A stretch of 64,000 nt of DNA, from contig NZ_JAKTTI010000011.1 of assembly GCF_022427965.1 (NCBI RefSeq), forward strand, positions 1 to 64,000, read 5' to 3'. The position numbers were made by a program, and so were the translations under genes. A model generated the notes under the pieces. It ran no database searches and was not told the DNA's origin. It was given only the letters and a program-made list of their open reading frames with translations. Below are positions 1 to 8,708 of the stretch, one piece after another; position 1 is the first letter of the stretch; each line of letters starts with the position of its first letter. Source of the stretch: Fredinandcohnia quinoae. GTDB lineage: Bacteria > Bacillota > Bacilli > Bacillales > Bacillaceae_L.

Positions 1-291
1 AATTTGAGAGTGGTTGTTTCTCTAAAACTGTCTACTATATAGGTACAATAGCAGAATAATGACCGTATTATAAAAATAACAGCCGTAAAATCAAGTATGA
101 GGTTTACCCGCACCATATTTCAACATATTTCCAAACTTTCCGTACCTCTTCTATCTAAAACAGTACAATATGCCGATAAGTTTTCCTCAATTCAGTTATT
201 TTTAATATCAAAACAATACGATTGTCGGTTCATAATGGTCGAAGACGGAGACGTTCGCTGCCCTTAGGCAGAAAGGAAAGATCTTTCCATT
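1..291. other. Left-edge intergenic sequence, no gene recognised
   Basis: I see no coding region with a ribosome binding site, no RNA gene and no clear repeat in this AT-rich stretch. It lies downstream of the minus-strand uronate operon, beyond its terminator. A feature outside the window could extend into it. Confidence 0.5.
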
Positions 292-316
292 AAAAAACTC
301 CTGTTCTCAACAGGAG
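292..316 (-). terminator. Rho-independent terminator of the uronate operon
   Basis: Read on the minus strand, CTCCTGTT and AACAGGAG form a perfect 8-bp stem with a 3-nt loop, followed by six T. The hairpin overlaps the stop codon of the TIM-barrel gene, so it closes the operon. Confidence 0.85.
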
Positions 317-1158
317 CTTAATCTTCTTCCTTCATACTTTGCCCTTAAATACGCCGCTGCTTCATCGATATATGGTTCCTTTGTGCCTTCCATCAAGATG
401 TGAATGTGTGGTTTCTTTGCCTTTATAAGCGGAAATAGCATTTCATAGTTTAGAAGACCTTTTCCTACCTCAACTTGTTTGAATGAGCCATTTTCAACAA
501 TAAAGTCCTTGGCGTGAATGATGACGATTCGGTCGCCTAAAACTTCCAATGCTTCTGCAAATATCTCTTCCTGTATTTCATAGTTTTTGATAGTAAGAAG
601 GTTCATTGGATCGAAAATGACTTGAAGATTGTTTGAATCTACACAGTCTAATAGTCTTTTCATCGTTTGAACAGAATAAATTGGATGGTTCATTCCCGCT
701 TCAATCCCTACAATGACTCCAAACTTTTCTGCTTCTGCAACAAGCTCCTTCACACTCTCAACAACATCGAGAAATGGTTTCTCCTTAAAATTTTCTTCTG
801 TGTATCCTCCCTTTCCGAGGACATTCCCTGTTTCTGTTCCAACGATGCTGCAACCAAAATCCCTTGCAAATCGGATATGCTCTTTAAATCGTTCCAATGA
901 ATTTCTTCTTTTGGCAAGATCAGGATGAATCATGTTAATGTAACAACCTAGGACAGCGATTTGTATTGCTTGTTTTTGAAACTTATCACCTATATGATGG
1001 GCTAGGCCAGGTGAAAGACTGCCTAGTTCCGTATTGATTTGGGGTAAAGATTTGCTTAATGCAAGCTGAACAGATGTGAAGCCTTTACTGGCAATCCTCC
1101 TAACAAGTTCATCTAATGAACTACTTGCAATATCATGTCCTCTTATCCCAAGATTCAT
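307..1158 (-). CDS. Sugar phosphate isomerase/epimerase-type TIM-barrel protein
   Basis: This 283-residue protein belongs to the xylose-isomerase-like (AP endonuclease 2) TIM-barrel superfamily. The expected metal ligands are visible as E in GIEAG, D in IFDPMN, H in IIHAKD and E in LMEGTKE, the usual Glu-Asp-His-Glu set. It has no signal peptide or membrane segment. I start it at the ATG at 1158, which follows AAAGGTG with good spacing; an in-frame GTG lies 9 bases upstream inside that site. It is the last gene of the uronate operon, just after kduD, so it probably isomerises or epimerises a sugar acid or keto-sugar released from pectin. The substrate cannot be read from sequence, and I did not assign xylA, iolE or hyi. 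Confidence 0.75.
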   Translation of the reverse strand: MNLGIRGHDIASSSLDELVRRIASKGFTSVQLALSKSLPQINTELGSLSPGLAHHIGDKFQKQAIQIAVLGCYINMIHPDLAKRRNSLERFKEHIRFARDFGCSIVGTETGNVLGKGGYTEENFKEKPFLDVVESVKELVAEAEKFGVIVGIEAGMNHPIYSVQTMKRLLDCVDSNNLQVIFDPMNLLTIKNYEIQEEIFAEALEVLGDRIVIIHAKDFIVENGSFKQVEVGKGLLNYEMLFPLIKAKKPHIHILMEGTKEPYIDEAAAYLRAKYEGRRLSSC

Positions 1159-1188
1159 TTTATTCACCTTTCTTTCTCAAAGATGGTT

Positions 1189-1971
1189 TTATCTAGCTAA
1201 CCATCCACCATCAATGGCCAAAATATGTCCGTTCATATAATCCGAAGCTTTACTAGATAGGAACACGACTGCCCCCATCAGGTCGGAGGGATCTGCCCAG
1301 CGACCAGCAGGAATTCTTGAAAGAATTTCTGCATTCCGTTTTTCATCTGCACGGATTGGCGCCGTATTATCTGTAGCGACATATCCTGGAGCAATCGCAT
1401 TGATTTGAATATTATATTCAGCGAGCTCGTTAGCGAATGCTTTTGTCAAGCCTGCCACTGCATGCTTACTGGCTGTGTATGGCGGTACGAATTTTCCACC
1501 TTGGAAAGAAAGCATCGAAGCAATATTGATAATTTTCCCGCTTTTCTGCCCCACCATGACCTTGGCTGCTTCCTGACTTAAAAGGTATAAAGAGTTCAAG
1601 TTAATTTCGATAACATCATCCCAATCCTGTTCCTTATACTCGATAATCGGCGAGCGGCGGATTGTTCCAGCATTATTGACGAGGATATCAATTTTTCCAT
1701 ATGTTTTCACACATTGGGAAGCCACCTGCTTAACCGCTTCCCTATCGCTCAAATCAGCTTGAAAAAACGTAACCCTCTGTCCCGTTTCTTCAATTAAAGT
1801 TTTTGTTTCTTCCCAATCCCCGCTGCGTGAAACGGCAAATATATCAGCGCCGGCCTTCGCAAGTGCCACTGCATATCCTTGCCCGAGTCCTTTATTGGCG
1901 CCTGTCACAATAGCAACCTTCCCTACTAAGCTAAAATACTCAAGGGAAAATGAGTGTAATTGATTAATCAA
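1189..1971 (-). CDS. kduD: 2-dehydro-3-deoxy-D-gluconate 5-dehydrogenase (KduD), SDR family
   Basis: This is a classical short-chain dehydrogenase of 260 residues. It shows the cofactor motif TGANKGLG at residues 23-30, NNAG near 99-102, catalytic Ser152, and Tyr165 and Lys169 in YTASK. KduD reduces 2,5-diketo-3-deoxygluconate to 2-keto-3-deoxygluconate (KDG) in the pathway for unsaturated uronates. It sits directly downstream of kduI, which makes its substrate, and this supports the call over a generic SDR. The start appears to be TTG at 1971, with GGGAGG 8 bases upstream; no in-frame ATG is better placed. It is part of a minus-strand operon with kdgK and kdgA. Confidence 0.88.
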   Translation of the reverse strand: MINQLHSFSLEYFSLVGKVAIVTGANKGLGQGYAVALAKAGADIFAVSRSGDWEETKTLIEETGQRVTFFQADLSDREAVKQVASQCVKTYGKIDILVNNAGTIRRSPIIEYKEQDWDDVIEINLNSLYLLSQEAAKVMVGQKSGKIINIASMLSFQGGKFVPPYTASKHAVAGLTKAFANELAEYNIQINAIAPGYVATDNTAPIRADEKRNAEILSRIPAGRWADPSDLMGAVVFLSSKASDYMNGHILAIDGGWLAR

Positions 1972-2007
1972 TCTATAAACCTCCCATTATCTCATTAATT
2001 CATGAAG

Positions 2008-2838
2008 CTATCTTAAATCCTCCATCTTAACATGGTCCATATCACCGTACGTAATGTTTTCTCCGCACATTCCCCATATAAATGTGTAATTACTCGTTGC
2101 AGTTCCAGTATGAATAGACCAGCTTGGTGAAATGACAGCCTGCTCATTTTTCAACACTAAGTGTCTTGTTTCTTCTGGTTTCCCCATAAAATGGAATACT
2201 CTTGTATCTGTCTCCATATCAAAATATAGATAAACCTCCATCCGGCGTTCATGTGTATGGCATGGCATCGTATTCCAAACACTTCCTGGTGCTAACATCG
2301 TTAATCCCATTTGTAACTGACAGCTTTCACAAATATTTGGATGAACGTATTGATAAATTTTTCGCTCATTTAATGTGCCTGGATCACCCATTTGTAGTGG
2401 GTCGATTTTATTTATATCAATTTTCACTGTTGGATACGTATGATGTGCAGGGGTAGAATTTATGTAAAACTTCGCTGGATTTGTAGCATCCTTTGAACGG
2501 AATAACACTTCCTTTGTTCCTTTTCCGACATATAAACCATCACGCAATTGCATATCATACTCATTCCCATCGATTACAACAGATCCTGCACCTCCAATAT
2601 TAATAATGCCAAGCTCACGCCTCTCTAGGAAATAGTCCACTCCTAATTGCTTATCTAGCTTTATTGTTAATTCCTCAGTTGCAGGTGTTACTCCACCAAA
2701 AATCATTCGATCATTGTGTGTATAGGTTAAGTGAACCTGCCCTGCTTCAAATAGTGTTTCCACAAGAAATTCTCTTCTCAATTCATCTGTCGTGTATTTT
2801 TTCATATCATCGGGATGATGTGCATAACGTGTTTCCAT
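2008..2838 (-). CDS. kduI: 5-dehydro-4-deoxy-D-glucuronate isomerase (KduI)
   Basis: KduI converts 5-keto-4-deoxyuronate, the open-chain product from unsaturated uronates, to 2,5-diketo-3-deoxygluconate. The 276-residue length matches the family. The cupin zinc site is visible in PCHTHERRMEVYLYF (two His and a Glu), and a C-terminal ITYGDMDHV segment is typical of KduI. The ATG at 2838 follows AAGGAG. Its presence with kduD shows the cell handles lyase-type or GH105-type unsaturated products as well as galacturonate. Confidence 0.95.
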   Translation of the reverse strand: METRYAHHPDDMKKYTTDELRREFLVETLFEAGQVHLTYTHNDRMIFGGVTPATEELTIKLDKQLGVDYFLERRELGIINIGGAGSVVIDGNEYDMQLRDGLYVGKGTKEVLFRSKDATNPAKFYINSTPAHHTYPTVKIDINKIDPLQMGDPGTLNERKIYQYVHPNICESCQLQMGLTMLAPGSVWNTMPCHTHERRMEVYLYFDMETDTRVFHFMGKPEETRHLVLKNEQAVISPSWSIHTGTATSNYTFIWGMCGENITYGDMDHVKMEDLR

Positions 2839-2876
2839 TTTTTCATTCTCCTTTTTTAAAAAATATTTGTAGTTTC

Positions 2877-3893
2877 CTATCTTACAATTTTCCCAGATTC
2901 ACTATTTGCAAATTGTATAACCTCATCCTTTGAAAAAGCATTGCAATCTCCATGAATCGTGTGCTTTAAGGCTGAAGCAGCTGTTGCAAATGATACGATC
3001 TGTTCCGGTGGAAGCTCATCAAGTATTCCAGACAGTATACCTGCAGCAAATGCATCTCCACCGCCTACTCGATCAATGATTGGTTCGATATGATGAATTT
3101 TAGATTGATACAATGTACCATCTGTAAATAGATTGCCTTGTAGTCGATTGCTTGATGCCGAAATAACGGTACGGAAGGTAGAGCTAATATACTTCATATC
3201 AGGATATAATTTGGAAATGATTGTATAATAGCGTAACAATCTTTCTTCCATTGGCAGTGAGTCATCCATATGATCCAACCCTAATAAGTGCACCGCATCC
3301 AATTCTCCAAAAAAACAAATATCAATGTATGGGAGTAATACTTGAATCACCTCAGAAGCTTCCTGCTGACTCCATAGCTTTGCACGGTAATTGAAATCTA
3401 AACTCGTCCTCACACCACGTTCTTTTGCTTTCTTTAGAGCTAATAGTGTTAATTCTCTTAATTCTGGTGAAAGAGCCAACGTTATTCCTGACACGTGAAA
3501 TAACGTTGCACCACTTAAAATTTCATCTAAATTTATCTCATCTTTTTCTAGCTGTGAAAAGCTAGAATACTTCCGATCATATGTGACATGTGCACTTCTT
3601 TCCCCAGCCCCCGCTTCCAAATAATACGTCCCCAATCTTTCTCCACCTACAAAGATATAATCTGTGTACACGCCATGTGACCGTAGATGCTTTAAAGCAG
3701 CTGTACCAATTGGATTATTTGGAACCTTGCTTACTAAAAACGACTTATAGCCAAAATGTGACATCGATACCGCAACATTTGCTTCAGCTCCACCATAATG
3801 GGCAGTCAAATGATGAGCCTGCGATAGCCTTTCTCCTTGACTAGTTGAAAAACGAAGTAGCATTTCCCCAAATGTGACTATTTTCTTCGTCAT
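2877..3893 (-). CDS. kdgK: 2-keto-3-deoxygluconate kinase, PfkB family
   Basis: This cytoplasmic sugar kinase of 338 residues phosphorylates KDG to KDPG. The N-terminus (ITFGE-type, here VTFGEMLLR) and the C-terminal GGGDAFAAG loop with catalytic Asp280 are PfkB hallmarks. The start is the ATG at 3893. It overlaps the kdgA stop by 4 bases (ATGA), so the two are translationally coupled. An open frame extends further upstream but reads through kdgA in another frame and was discarded. Adjacent kdgA uses its product, which strongly supports the KDG specificity. Confidence 0.93.
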   Translation of the reverse strand: MTKKIVTFGEMLLRFSTSQGERLSQAHHLTAHYGGAEANVAVSMSHFGYKSFLVSKVPNNPIGTAALKHLRSHGVYTDYIFVGGERLGTYYLEAGAGERSAHVTYDRKYSSFSQLEKDEINLDEILSGATLFHVSGITLALSPELRELTLLALKKAKERGVRTSLDFNYRAKLWSQQEASEVIQVLLPYIDICFFGELDAVHLLGLDHMDDSLPMEERLLRYYTIISKLYPDMKYISSTFRTVISASSNRLQGNLFTDGTLYQSKIHHIEPIIDRVGGGDAFAAGILSGILDELPPEQIVSFATAASALKHTIHGDCNAFSKDEVIQFANSESGKIVR

Positions 3894-4540
3894 ATTCCCT
3901 CTCTCACTTCTCTTACTTTCTGGACGTATTGACTTGCATACTCTGTTATTTTTGCATAGTCTCCAGTCTTTGCTGGCGCAACTAAATGACCGCCTACCCC
4001 TACAGCAACAGAGCCATTTTTCATCCATTGATCGATATTTTCAAGACTGACCCCACCTGTTGGCATAATATTCACTTGTGGAAGAGGAGCCTTCACCGCT
4101 TTTACAAATTCAGGTCCAAATGCATTGCCAGGGAATAGCTTAATAATATCGACCCCATACTCGAGTGCTGTTTTCATTTCTGTGATTGTCATACAGCCAG
4201 GCATATAAGGGATTTGATATAAATTACAAAGCTTAGCTGTTTCTTTGTCAAAACAAGGGCTTACAATATATTGTGCTCCAGCCAAAACTGCAATTCTTGC
4301 AGTTGTTGCATCCAATACTGTGCCTGCTCCAATCACAACCTCTGATCTGTCAGAAAAATGAGCAGACAGCTCTTTAATCGTTGCTTCCGCTTCTTTAATC
4401 GTAAAGGTAATTTCGATTCCATATATCCCACCCTTCACACAAGCTTCGGAAATTAGAAGTGCCTCCTCCATCGTATTTGCTCTTACAACAGCCACTACTC
4501 CACACTCAGTTAATTTTGTTAATACCTTCAGCTTGTTCAT
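3890..4540 (-). CDS. kdgA: KDPG/KHG aldolase (bifunctional Eda-type)
   Basis: This class I aldolase of 216 residues cleaves 2-keto-3-deoxy-6-phosphogluconate to pyruvate and glyceraldehyde 3-phosphate, the last step of the locus. The Schiff-base Lys134 sits in IIKLFPGN and the catalytic Glu43 in GIEITF, close to the positions known for E. coli Eda. GAGTVLD and the C-terminal PTGGV phosphate-binding motif are also present. The start is the ATG at 4540 behind GGAGG; a TTG 15 bases upstream overlaps the ribosome binding site and is unlikely. Confidence 0.94.
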   Translation of the reverse strand: MNKLKVLTKLTECGVVAVVRANTMEEALLISEACVKGGIYGIEITFTIKEAEATIKELSAHFSDRSEVVIGAGTVLDATTARIAVLAGAQYIVSPCFDKETAKLCNLYQIPYMPGCMTITEMKTALEYGVDIIKLFPGNAFGPEFVKAVKAPLPQVNIMPTGGVSLENIDQWMKNGSVAVGVGGHLVAPAKTGDYAKITEYASQYVQKVREVREGI

Positions 4541-4577
4541 TCGCTTTTCCTCCAAAAAGGGATATCTATCCTACTTC

Positions 4578-6071
4578 TTACAATGTTACGCCACTTTTAA
4601 AAATAGCAATCTCGCGGAAATCATTTTTCTCATTGTTTACAAACTCTCCGCTCGCAACTTTAATGATATATTTCACAAAATCATTCAGTACTTCATCTGC
4701 AAGAACGCCCTCATCTAGCAATACTCCTGCATTGTAATCAATCCAATGGGGTTTCAGCTCAAAAATTTGCGAGTTTGTCGAAATTTTCATGGTTGGCACA
4801 AAGGTACCAAATGGTGTTCCCCTACCTGTAGTAAACAGAACCATCTGGCAGCCAGCAGCCGCAAGCGCAGTTGAAGCAATGAGATCATTGCCAGGTGAGT
4901 TTAATAAGTTTAAGCCATTTGTTGTTAAGACTTCTCCATAATTCAGTACATCAACAACCCTTGAAGTTCCGGCCTTTTGTGTGCATCCTAGTGATTTATC
5001 CTCCAATGTTGTAATCCCGCCTGCCTTATTTCCGGGTGATGGATTTTCGTATACTGGTTGATCGTGTTTGAGAAAATACTCCTTAAAATCATTGATAAGA
5101 TCGACTATCTTATGAAAAACATCCTCATCAGCAGCGCGTTCCATTAAAATCCGCTCAGCACCAAACATTTCAGGCACCTCGGTCAAGACAGTTGTTCCTC
5201 CTTGAGCAATTAAATAGTCTGAGAACATGCCAAGTAGAGGATTTGCAGTTATTCCAGAAAAGCCATCAGAACCACCACATTTTAAGCCGATTTTCAACTC
5301 TGACAATGGAACTTCAACACGATGATCATTTTTAGCAGCTTCATAGATTTCCATCACGAGTTTGAAACCTTCTTCGATTTCATCAGTAACTTCTTGAGAG
5401 ACAAGAAATTTGATGCGATCATCATCTACCTCTCCGAGTGCTCTCTTAAATTCAGGTAACTCATTATTTTCACACCCAAGTCCAAGCACTAGCACACCAC
5501 CAGCATTTGGATGTTTGACAGCATTCATTAATATTCTCTTCGTGTTCTCATGATCATCTCCAAGCTGGGAGCAGCCATAATTATGCTTCAACACGAGCAA
5601 CTGCTCAAATGGGCTCTGACTGCCGACTTCCTTCTCAAAGCGTTTTAAGATTTTTTCAGCTATTCCGTTTACACATCCTACTGTTGGAACGATCCAAAGT
5701 TCATTACGAATTCCGACACTTCCGTTTCCTCGACGATAGCCCATAAATGTCCGGTTTTCATTTTTGAAGCGATTTTCGACCTGCTTAGGTACATATTGGT
5801 AGTCTTCTGAACCTGATAAATTTGTCATCGTATTATGCGTATGAACCCATTCCCCAATCGAAATTTCTTTCATGGCATGCCCAATTGGAAAGCCGTATTT
5901 TACAATGTGCTCATCAATGCTAATGTTATCAATCGCTATTTTATGCCCCTTTTTAATTACTTCCATTAATCGAATGGTGCTTCCATTAATCGTTAAAATC
6001 TCATCTTGCTGGAAATCTCGTAAAGCGAGAATGACATTGTCGGTCTCATTGATATGCAAGAAGTCCTTCAT
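4578..6071 (-). CDS. uxaA: Altronate dehydratase (UxaA)
   Basis: UxaA dehydrates D-altronate to KDG. The 497-residue length is that of the family. An N-terminal SAF-like domain (about 1-100) is followed by the altronate/galactarate dehydratase core, which carries the conserved NYGCSQLGDDHENT block, LGLGCENNELPE and KCGGSDGFSG segments with cysteines expected to bind the metal centre. The ATG overlaps the uxaB stop by 4 bases (ATGA), so translation is coupled. It belongs to the minus-strand uronate operon. Confidence 0.95.
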   Translation of the reverse strand: MKDFLHINETDNVILALRDFQQDEILTINGSTIRLMEVIKKGHKIAIDNISIDEHIVKYGFPIGHAMKEISIGEWVHTHNTMTNLSGSEDYQYVPKQVENRFKNENRTFMGYRRGNGSVGIRNELWIVPTVGCVNGIAEKILKRFEKEVGSQSPFEQLLVLKHNYGCSQLGDDHENTKRILMNAVKHPNAGGVLVLGLGCENNELPEFKRALGEVDDDRIKFLVSQEVTDEIEEGFKLVMEIYEAAKNDHRVEVPLSELKIGLKCGGSDGFSGITANPLLGMFSDYLIAQGGTTVLTEVPEMFGAERILMERAADEDVFHKIVDLINDFKEYFLKHDQPVYENPSPGNKAGGITTLEDKSLGCTQKAGTSRVVDVLNYGEVLTTNGLNLLNSPGNDLIASTALAAAGCQMVLFTTGRGTPFGTFVPTMKISTNSQIFELKPHWIDYNAGVLLDEGVLADEVLNDFVKYIIKVASGEFVNNEKNDFREIAIFKSGVTL

Positions 6072-7549
6072 GCATGCTCCCTCCTTTCTATAAGCTGAAT
6101 TTGTAGATCGGCAAGTGTCTCCTTCACCCCTGCACGAATAATGCTATGAAGATTTTCAACAACCGTCTCTTTTAATCCAACGACCATCGTCAAATCCATT
6201 CCCCAAAGTTGTTCTCTCGCAAGCACCATCTGAACAAGCTCTTGTAATTCCAACTCTCCTTTATCAAACTTTTGCCAAACAGTTTGAAAGAACTGTAGGA
6301 TCTCACTCTCATCCTGTAATAAGATTTCATCTTCGTTCCGCTTCCCATTATAAAAATAAAGCAGGGTACTAAGAGCGAAGACTGTTCTTTTCGGTAAATC
6401 AACGTTCTGATTCACATAATCTAGTAGACTGGGTAGGTTTCGTGTTCTGAACTTTGAGATAGAGTTTAAAGATATATTTAGTAAATAGTGTTTTATAAAT
6501 GGATTTTTGAATCGGTCTACCACTTCATTTGCAAATGCTAAAAGCTCCTCAGGTGACCCATCTAGGGTTGGAATGATCTCCTCTTTAATCAGTTCAGTAA
6601 TAAAGGTACCAATTTCTTGATCATTCACAGCTTCTTCAACCGTATCAATCCCAGATAAATATGCAACAGGAGTTAATGCCGTATGGGTACCATTCAAAAT
6701 TCGTACTTTTCTTTCCCGATAAGAGGTTAAATCATCGACAATGATTGTATTGAGAGTTGTTTCTCGAAAAGGTAATTGTTCATTCAACCATTCTGGCCCT
6801 TGAATAACCCATAAATGATAATGTTCTCCAACTACCATTAGGTCGTCCCGATATCCTAATACTTTCGTTTTTTCTTCAAATGAATCCGCTGGAAAGCCTG
6901 GTACGATACGATCTACCAAACTAGAACAAAACGTATTTGCATCCTCAAGCCAGTCGATGAATTCCTGCTCAAGCTTCCAATATGAAGCATATTGAAGGAT
7001 TACCTCCTTCAGTATCTCTCCATTATTTTCGATTAGCTCACATGGAATAATGACGCAACCTTTGTTCATATCCCCTGAAAAGGCTTTGAAGCGATGGTAT
7101 AGAAAGGCAGCTAGTTTCCCAGTAAAGCTTTTCTGTGGTATATCCTCCAATTGATCCCCATGGTTAAAAACAATTCCCGCTTCTGTCGTATTGGAAACGA
7201 TAAACCTAAGCTCATCTTTTTCTGCAAGTTCAACGTATTGTTGATAATCCGTAGCTAGATTAATCCCTCTACTTATCGCATCAATGACTATGTGCTCACT
7301 AACTGCCTGACCATCCTTAATCCCTTGTAAGAAAAGAGAATAAAGCCCATTCTGCTTGTTTAATCGTGCAATTTTCTCCGAGCCTCGTGGCTGAACGACA
7401 ACAACACTTCCATTGAAATCAGCTTGCTCATTTAACACTTGGATTTGCCAGTCAACAAATCCCCTTAAAAAATTCCCTTCCCCGAACTGAAGAATCTTTT
7501 CAGGACGTATAGTGAAATCTGTATAGGTGCTTTTACAAAGCCTCTGCAT
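6068..7549 (-). CDS. uxaB: Tagaturonate reductase (altronate oxidoreductase, UxaB)
   Basis: This NADH-dependent member of the mannitol dehydrogenase family has 493 residues and reduces D-tagaturonate to D-altronate. The N-terminal Rossmann region has the FGEGNFLRGF signature (about residues 22-31) typical of UxaB. The C-terminal domain contains KVRILNGTHTALTPVAYL, the family's substrate-binding helix region with its conserved Lys and Asn-Gly-x-His. The ATG follows AAGGAGGGG. The order uxaB-uxaA on one transcript, with uxaC two genes upstream, completes the galacturonate branch. Confidence 0.94.
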   Translation of the reverse strand: MQRLCKSTYTDFTIRPEKILQFGEGNFLRGFVDWQIQVLNEQADFNGSVVVVQPRGSEKIARLNKQNGLYSLFLQGIKDGQAVSEHIVIDAISRGINLATDYQQYVELAEKDELRFIVSNTTEAGIVFNHGDQLEDIPQKSFTGKLAAFLYHRFKAFSGDMNKGCVIIPCELIENNGEILKEVILQYASYWKLEQEFIDWLEDANTFCSSLVDRIVPGFPADSFEEKTKVLGYRDDLMVVGEHYHLWVIQGPEWLNEQLPFRETTLNTIIVDDLTSYRERKVRILNGTHTALTPVAYLSGIDTVEEAVNDQEIGTFITELIKEEIIPTLDGSPEELLAFANEVVDRFKNPFIKHYLLNISLNSISKFRTRNLPSLLDYVNQNVDLPKRTVFALSTLLYFYNGKRNEDEILLQDESEILQFFQTVWQKFDKGELELQELVQMVLAREQLWGMDLTMVVGLKETVVENLHSIIRAGVKETLADLQIQLIERREHA

Positions 7550-7611
7550 ATTTTTATCCCCTCCTTAATGCACACGTGAACATTTTTGTAAACCCAAAAA
7601 TACATGCGTTC

Positions 7612-8610
7612 CTATTCAAGCTTTTTAACAGATTCTCTAACCATTAATTCCGTATGGATGAATAACTTTTCACCCTCGTGATCCTCACTTGAAATCAATG
7701 AAAGTAGCTTTCTCGCTCCCTTTACACTAATTTGTTCAACTGGACGCTTAACGGTCGTAAGTCTTGGTGTTGTGTATTGAGCAAAACCAATATCATCAAA
7801 GCCAATCACTGATAGGTCATTTGGGACATTCAAATTTTTCGCAAATACTGCATTCATCGCACCGATTGCCATATTATCATTGGAACAAAAGACTGCCGTA
7901 GGGGGATTTTTCAAGGAAAGTAGTTTCTCCATTGCAAGATATCCGCTTTCCATATCATAATTTCCTTCCACACAATATTCGTTTTCTATCACAATCCCAT
8001 GCTCAATTAGAGCGTTTCGATAGCCTTCCTTCCTTATCTGCGCTGATTTGAAACCTTTTTTCCCTTCAATAATGGCAATACGCGTATGGCCATTTTGAAT
8101 CAGATATTCAACTGCGTGACGTGAGCCTTCTTGATCATTTGATAATATATTGACAGTATGCTCATCATCGACGTGACGGTTTAAGATTACAAGTGGAATT
8201 CCTTTTTCGTAAACATGATAAATAAAGGAATTGTCTTCGATGCTTTGACTCATTAATATGATCCCGTCAAACCTTTGTGAGTTGATTGAAGAATATTCCT
8301 CATAATCATCAATTCCGCGGACAAATAAATTATAGTTTTCATTAATTACACTATTCACACCCTTAATGGTATCTGCCAAAAAGCTCTCAGAGGTACCATT
8401 GCTTATGCTAGTGAAAAAGAGTCCGATAGTGTGTGATTTCTGCATAACAAGACTTTTTGCGTTGTAATTTGGTGTATAGTTAAGCTGAGTGGCAATTTCG
8501 AGAATTTTTCGCTTTGTCGGCTCTTTAATTAACGGACTATTATTAAGTGCACGTGATACAGTTGTATGTGATACATTGGCTAGTTTGGCAATATCTTTTA
8601 TTGTGACCAT
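7612..8610 (-). CDS. LacI-family transcriptional regulator, probable uronate repressor
   Basis: This 332-residue protein has an N-terminal LacI helix-turn-helix (residues 2-24: IKDIAKLANVSHTTVSRAL) and hinge, then a periplasmic-binding-protein-like effector domain (about 60-330). It lies between uxaC and uxaB and heads the transcript that carries uxaB, uxaA, kdgA, kdgK, kduI and kduD. It therefore most likely represses uronate catabolism and is relieved by a uronate or KDG, as KdgR or ExuR do in other bacilli; which of these is its true counterpart cannot be told. The ATG follows GGAAGG. A cre-type box lies 26-39 bases upstream, and a 14-bp palindrome upstream of uxaC is a candidate operator. 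Confidence 0.85.
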   Translation of the reverse strand: MVTIKDIAKLANVSHTTVSRALNNSPLIKEPTKRKILEIATQLNYTPNYNAKSLVMQKSHTIGLFFTSISNGTSESFLADTIKGVNSVINENYNLFVRGIDDYEEYSSINSQRFDGIILMSQSIEDNSFIYHVYEKGIPLVILNRHVDDEHTVNILSNDQEGSRHAVEYLIQNGHTRIAIIEGKKGFKSAQIRKEGYRNALIEHGIVIENEYCVEGNYDMESGYLAMEKLLSLKNPPTAVFCSNDNMAIGAMNAVFAKNLNVPNDLSVIGFDDIGFAQYTTPRLTTVKRPVEQISVKGARKLLSLISSEDHEGEKLFIHTELMVRESVKKLE

Positions 8611-8635
8611 GCTGTGAACCTTCCTTATTCCATAA

Positions 8636-8649
8636 TGAAACCGTTGTCA
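8636..8649 (-). promoter_or_regulatory. cre-type CcpA box upstream of the LacI gene
   Basis: On the plus strand TGAAACCGTTGTCA matches all defined positions of the consensus TGWAANCGNTNWCA. It lies 26-39 bases before the LacI-family start, a position suited to blocking transcription of the whole uronate operon when glucose is present. It could also be bound by the LacI-family protein itself, since both families read a central CG. Confidence 0.65.
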
Positions 8650-8708
8650 TATATATTTTTATTTTAACATACATTGCGTAATCCAAAGCCTTAGAAATCA
8701 GAATTTTT

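Noticed and set aside
307-1158. Xylose isomerase (xylA)
   Set aside because: Too short, and only the shared TIM-barrel metal ligands match.
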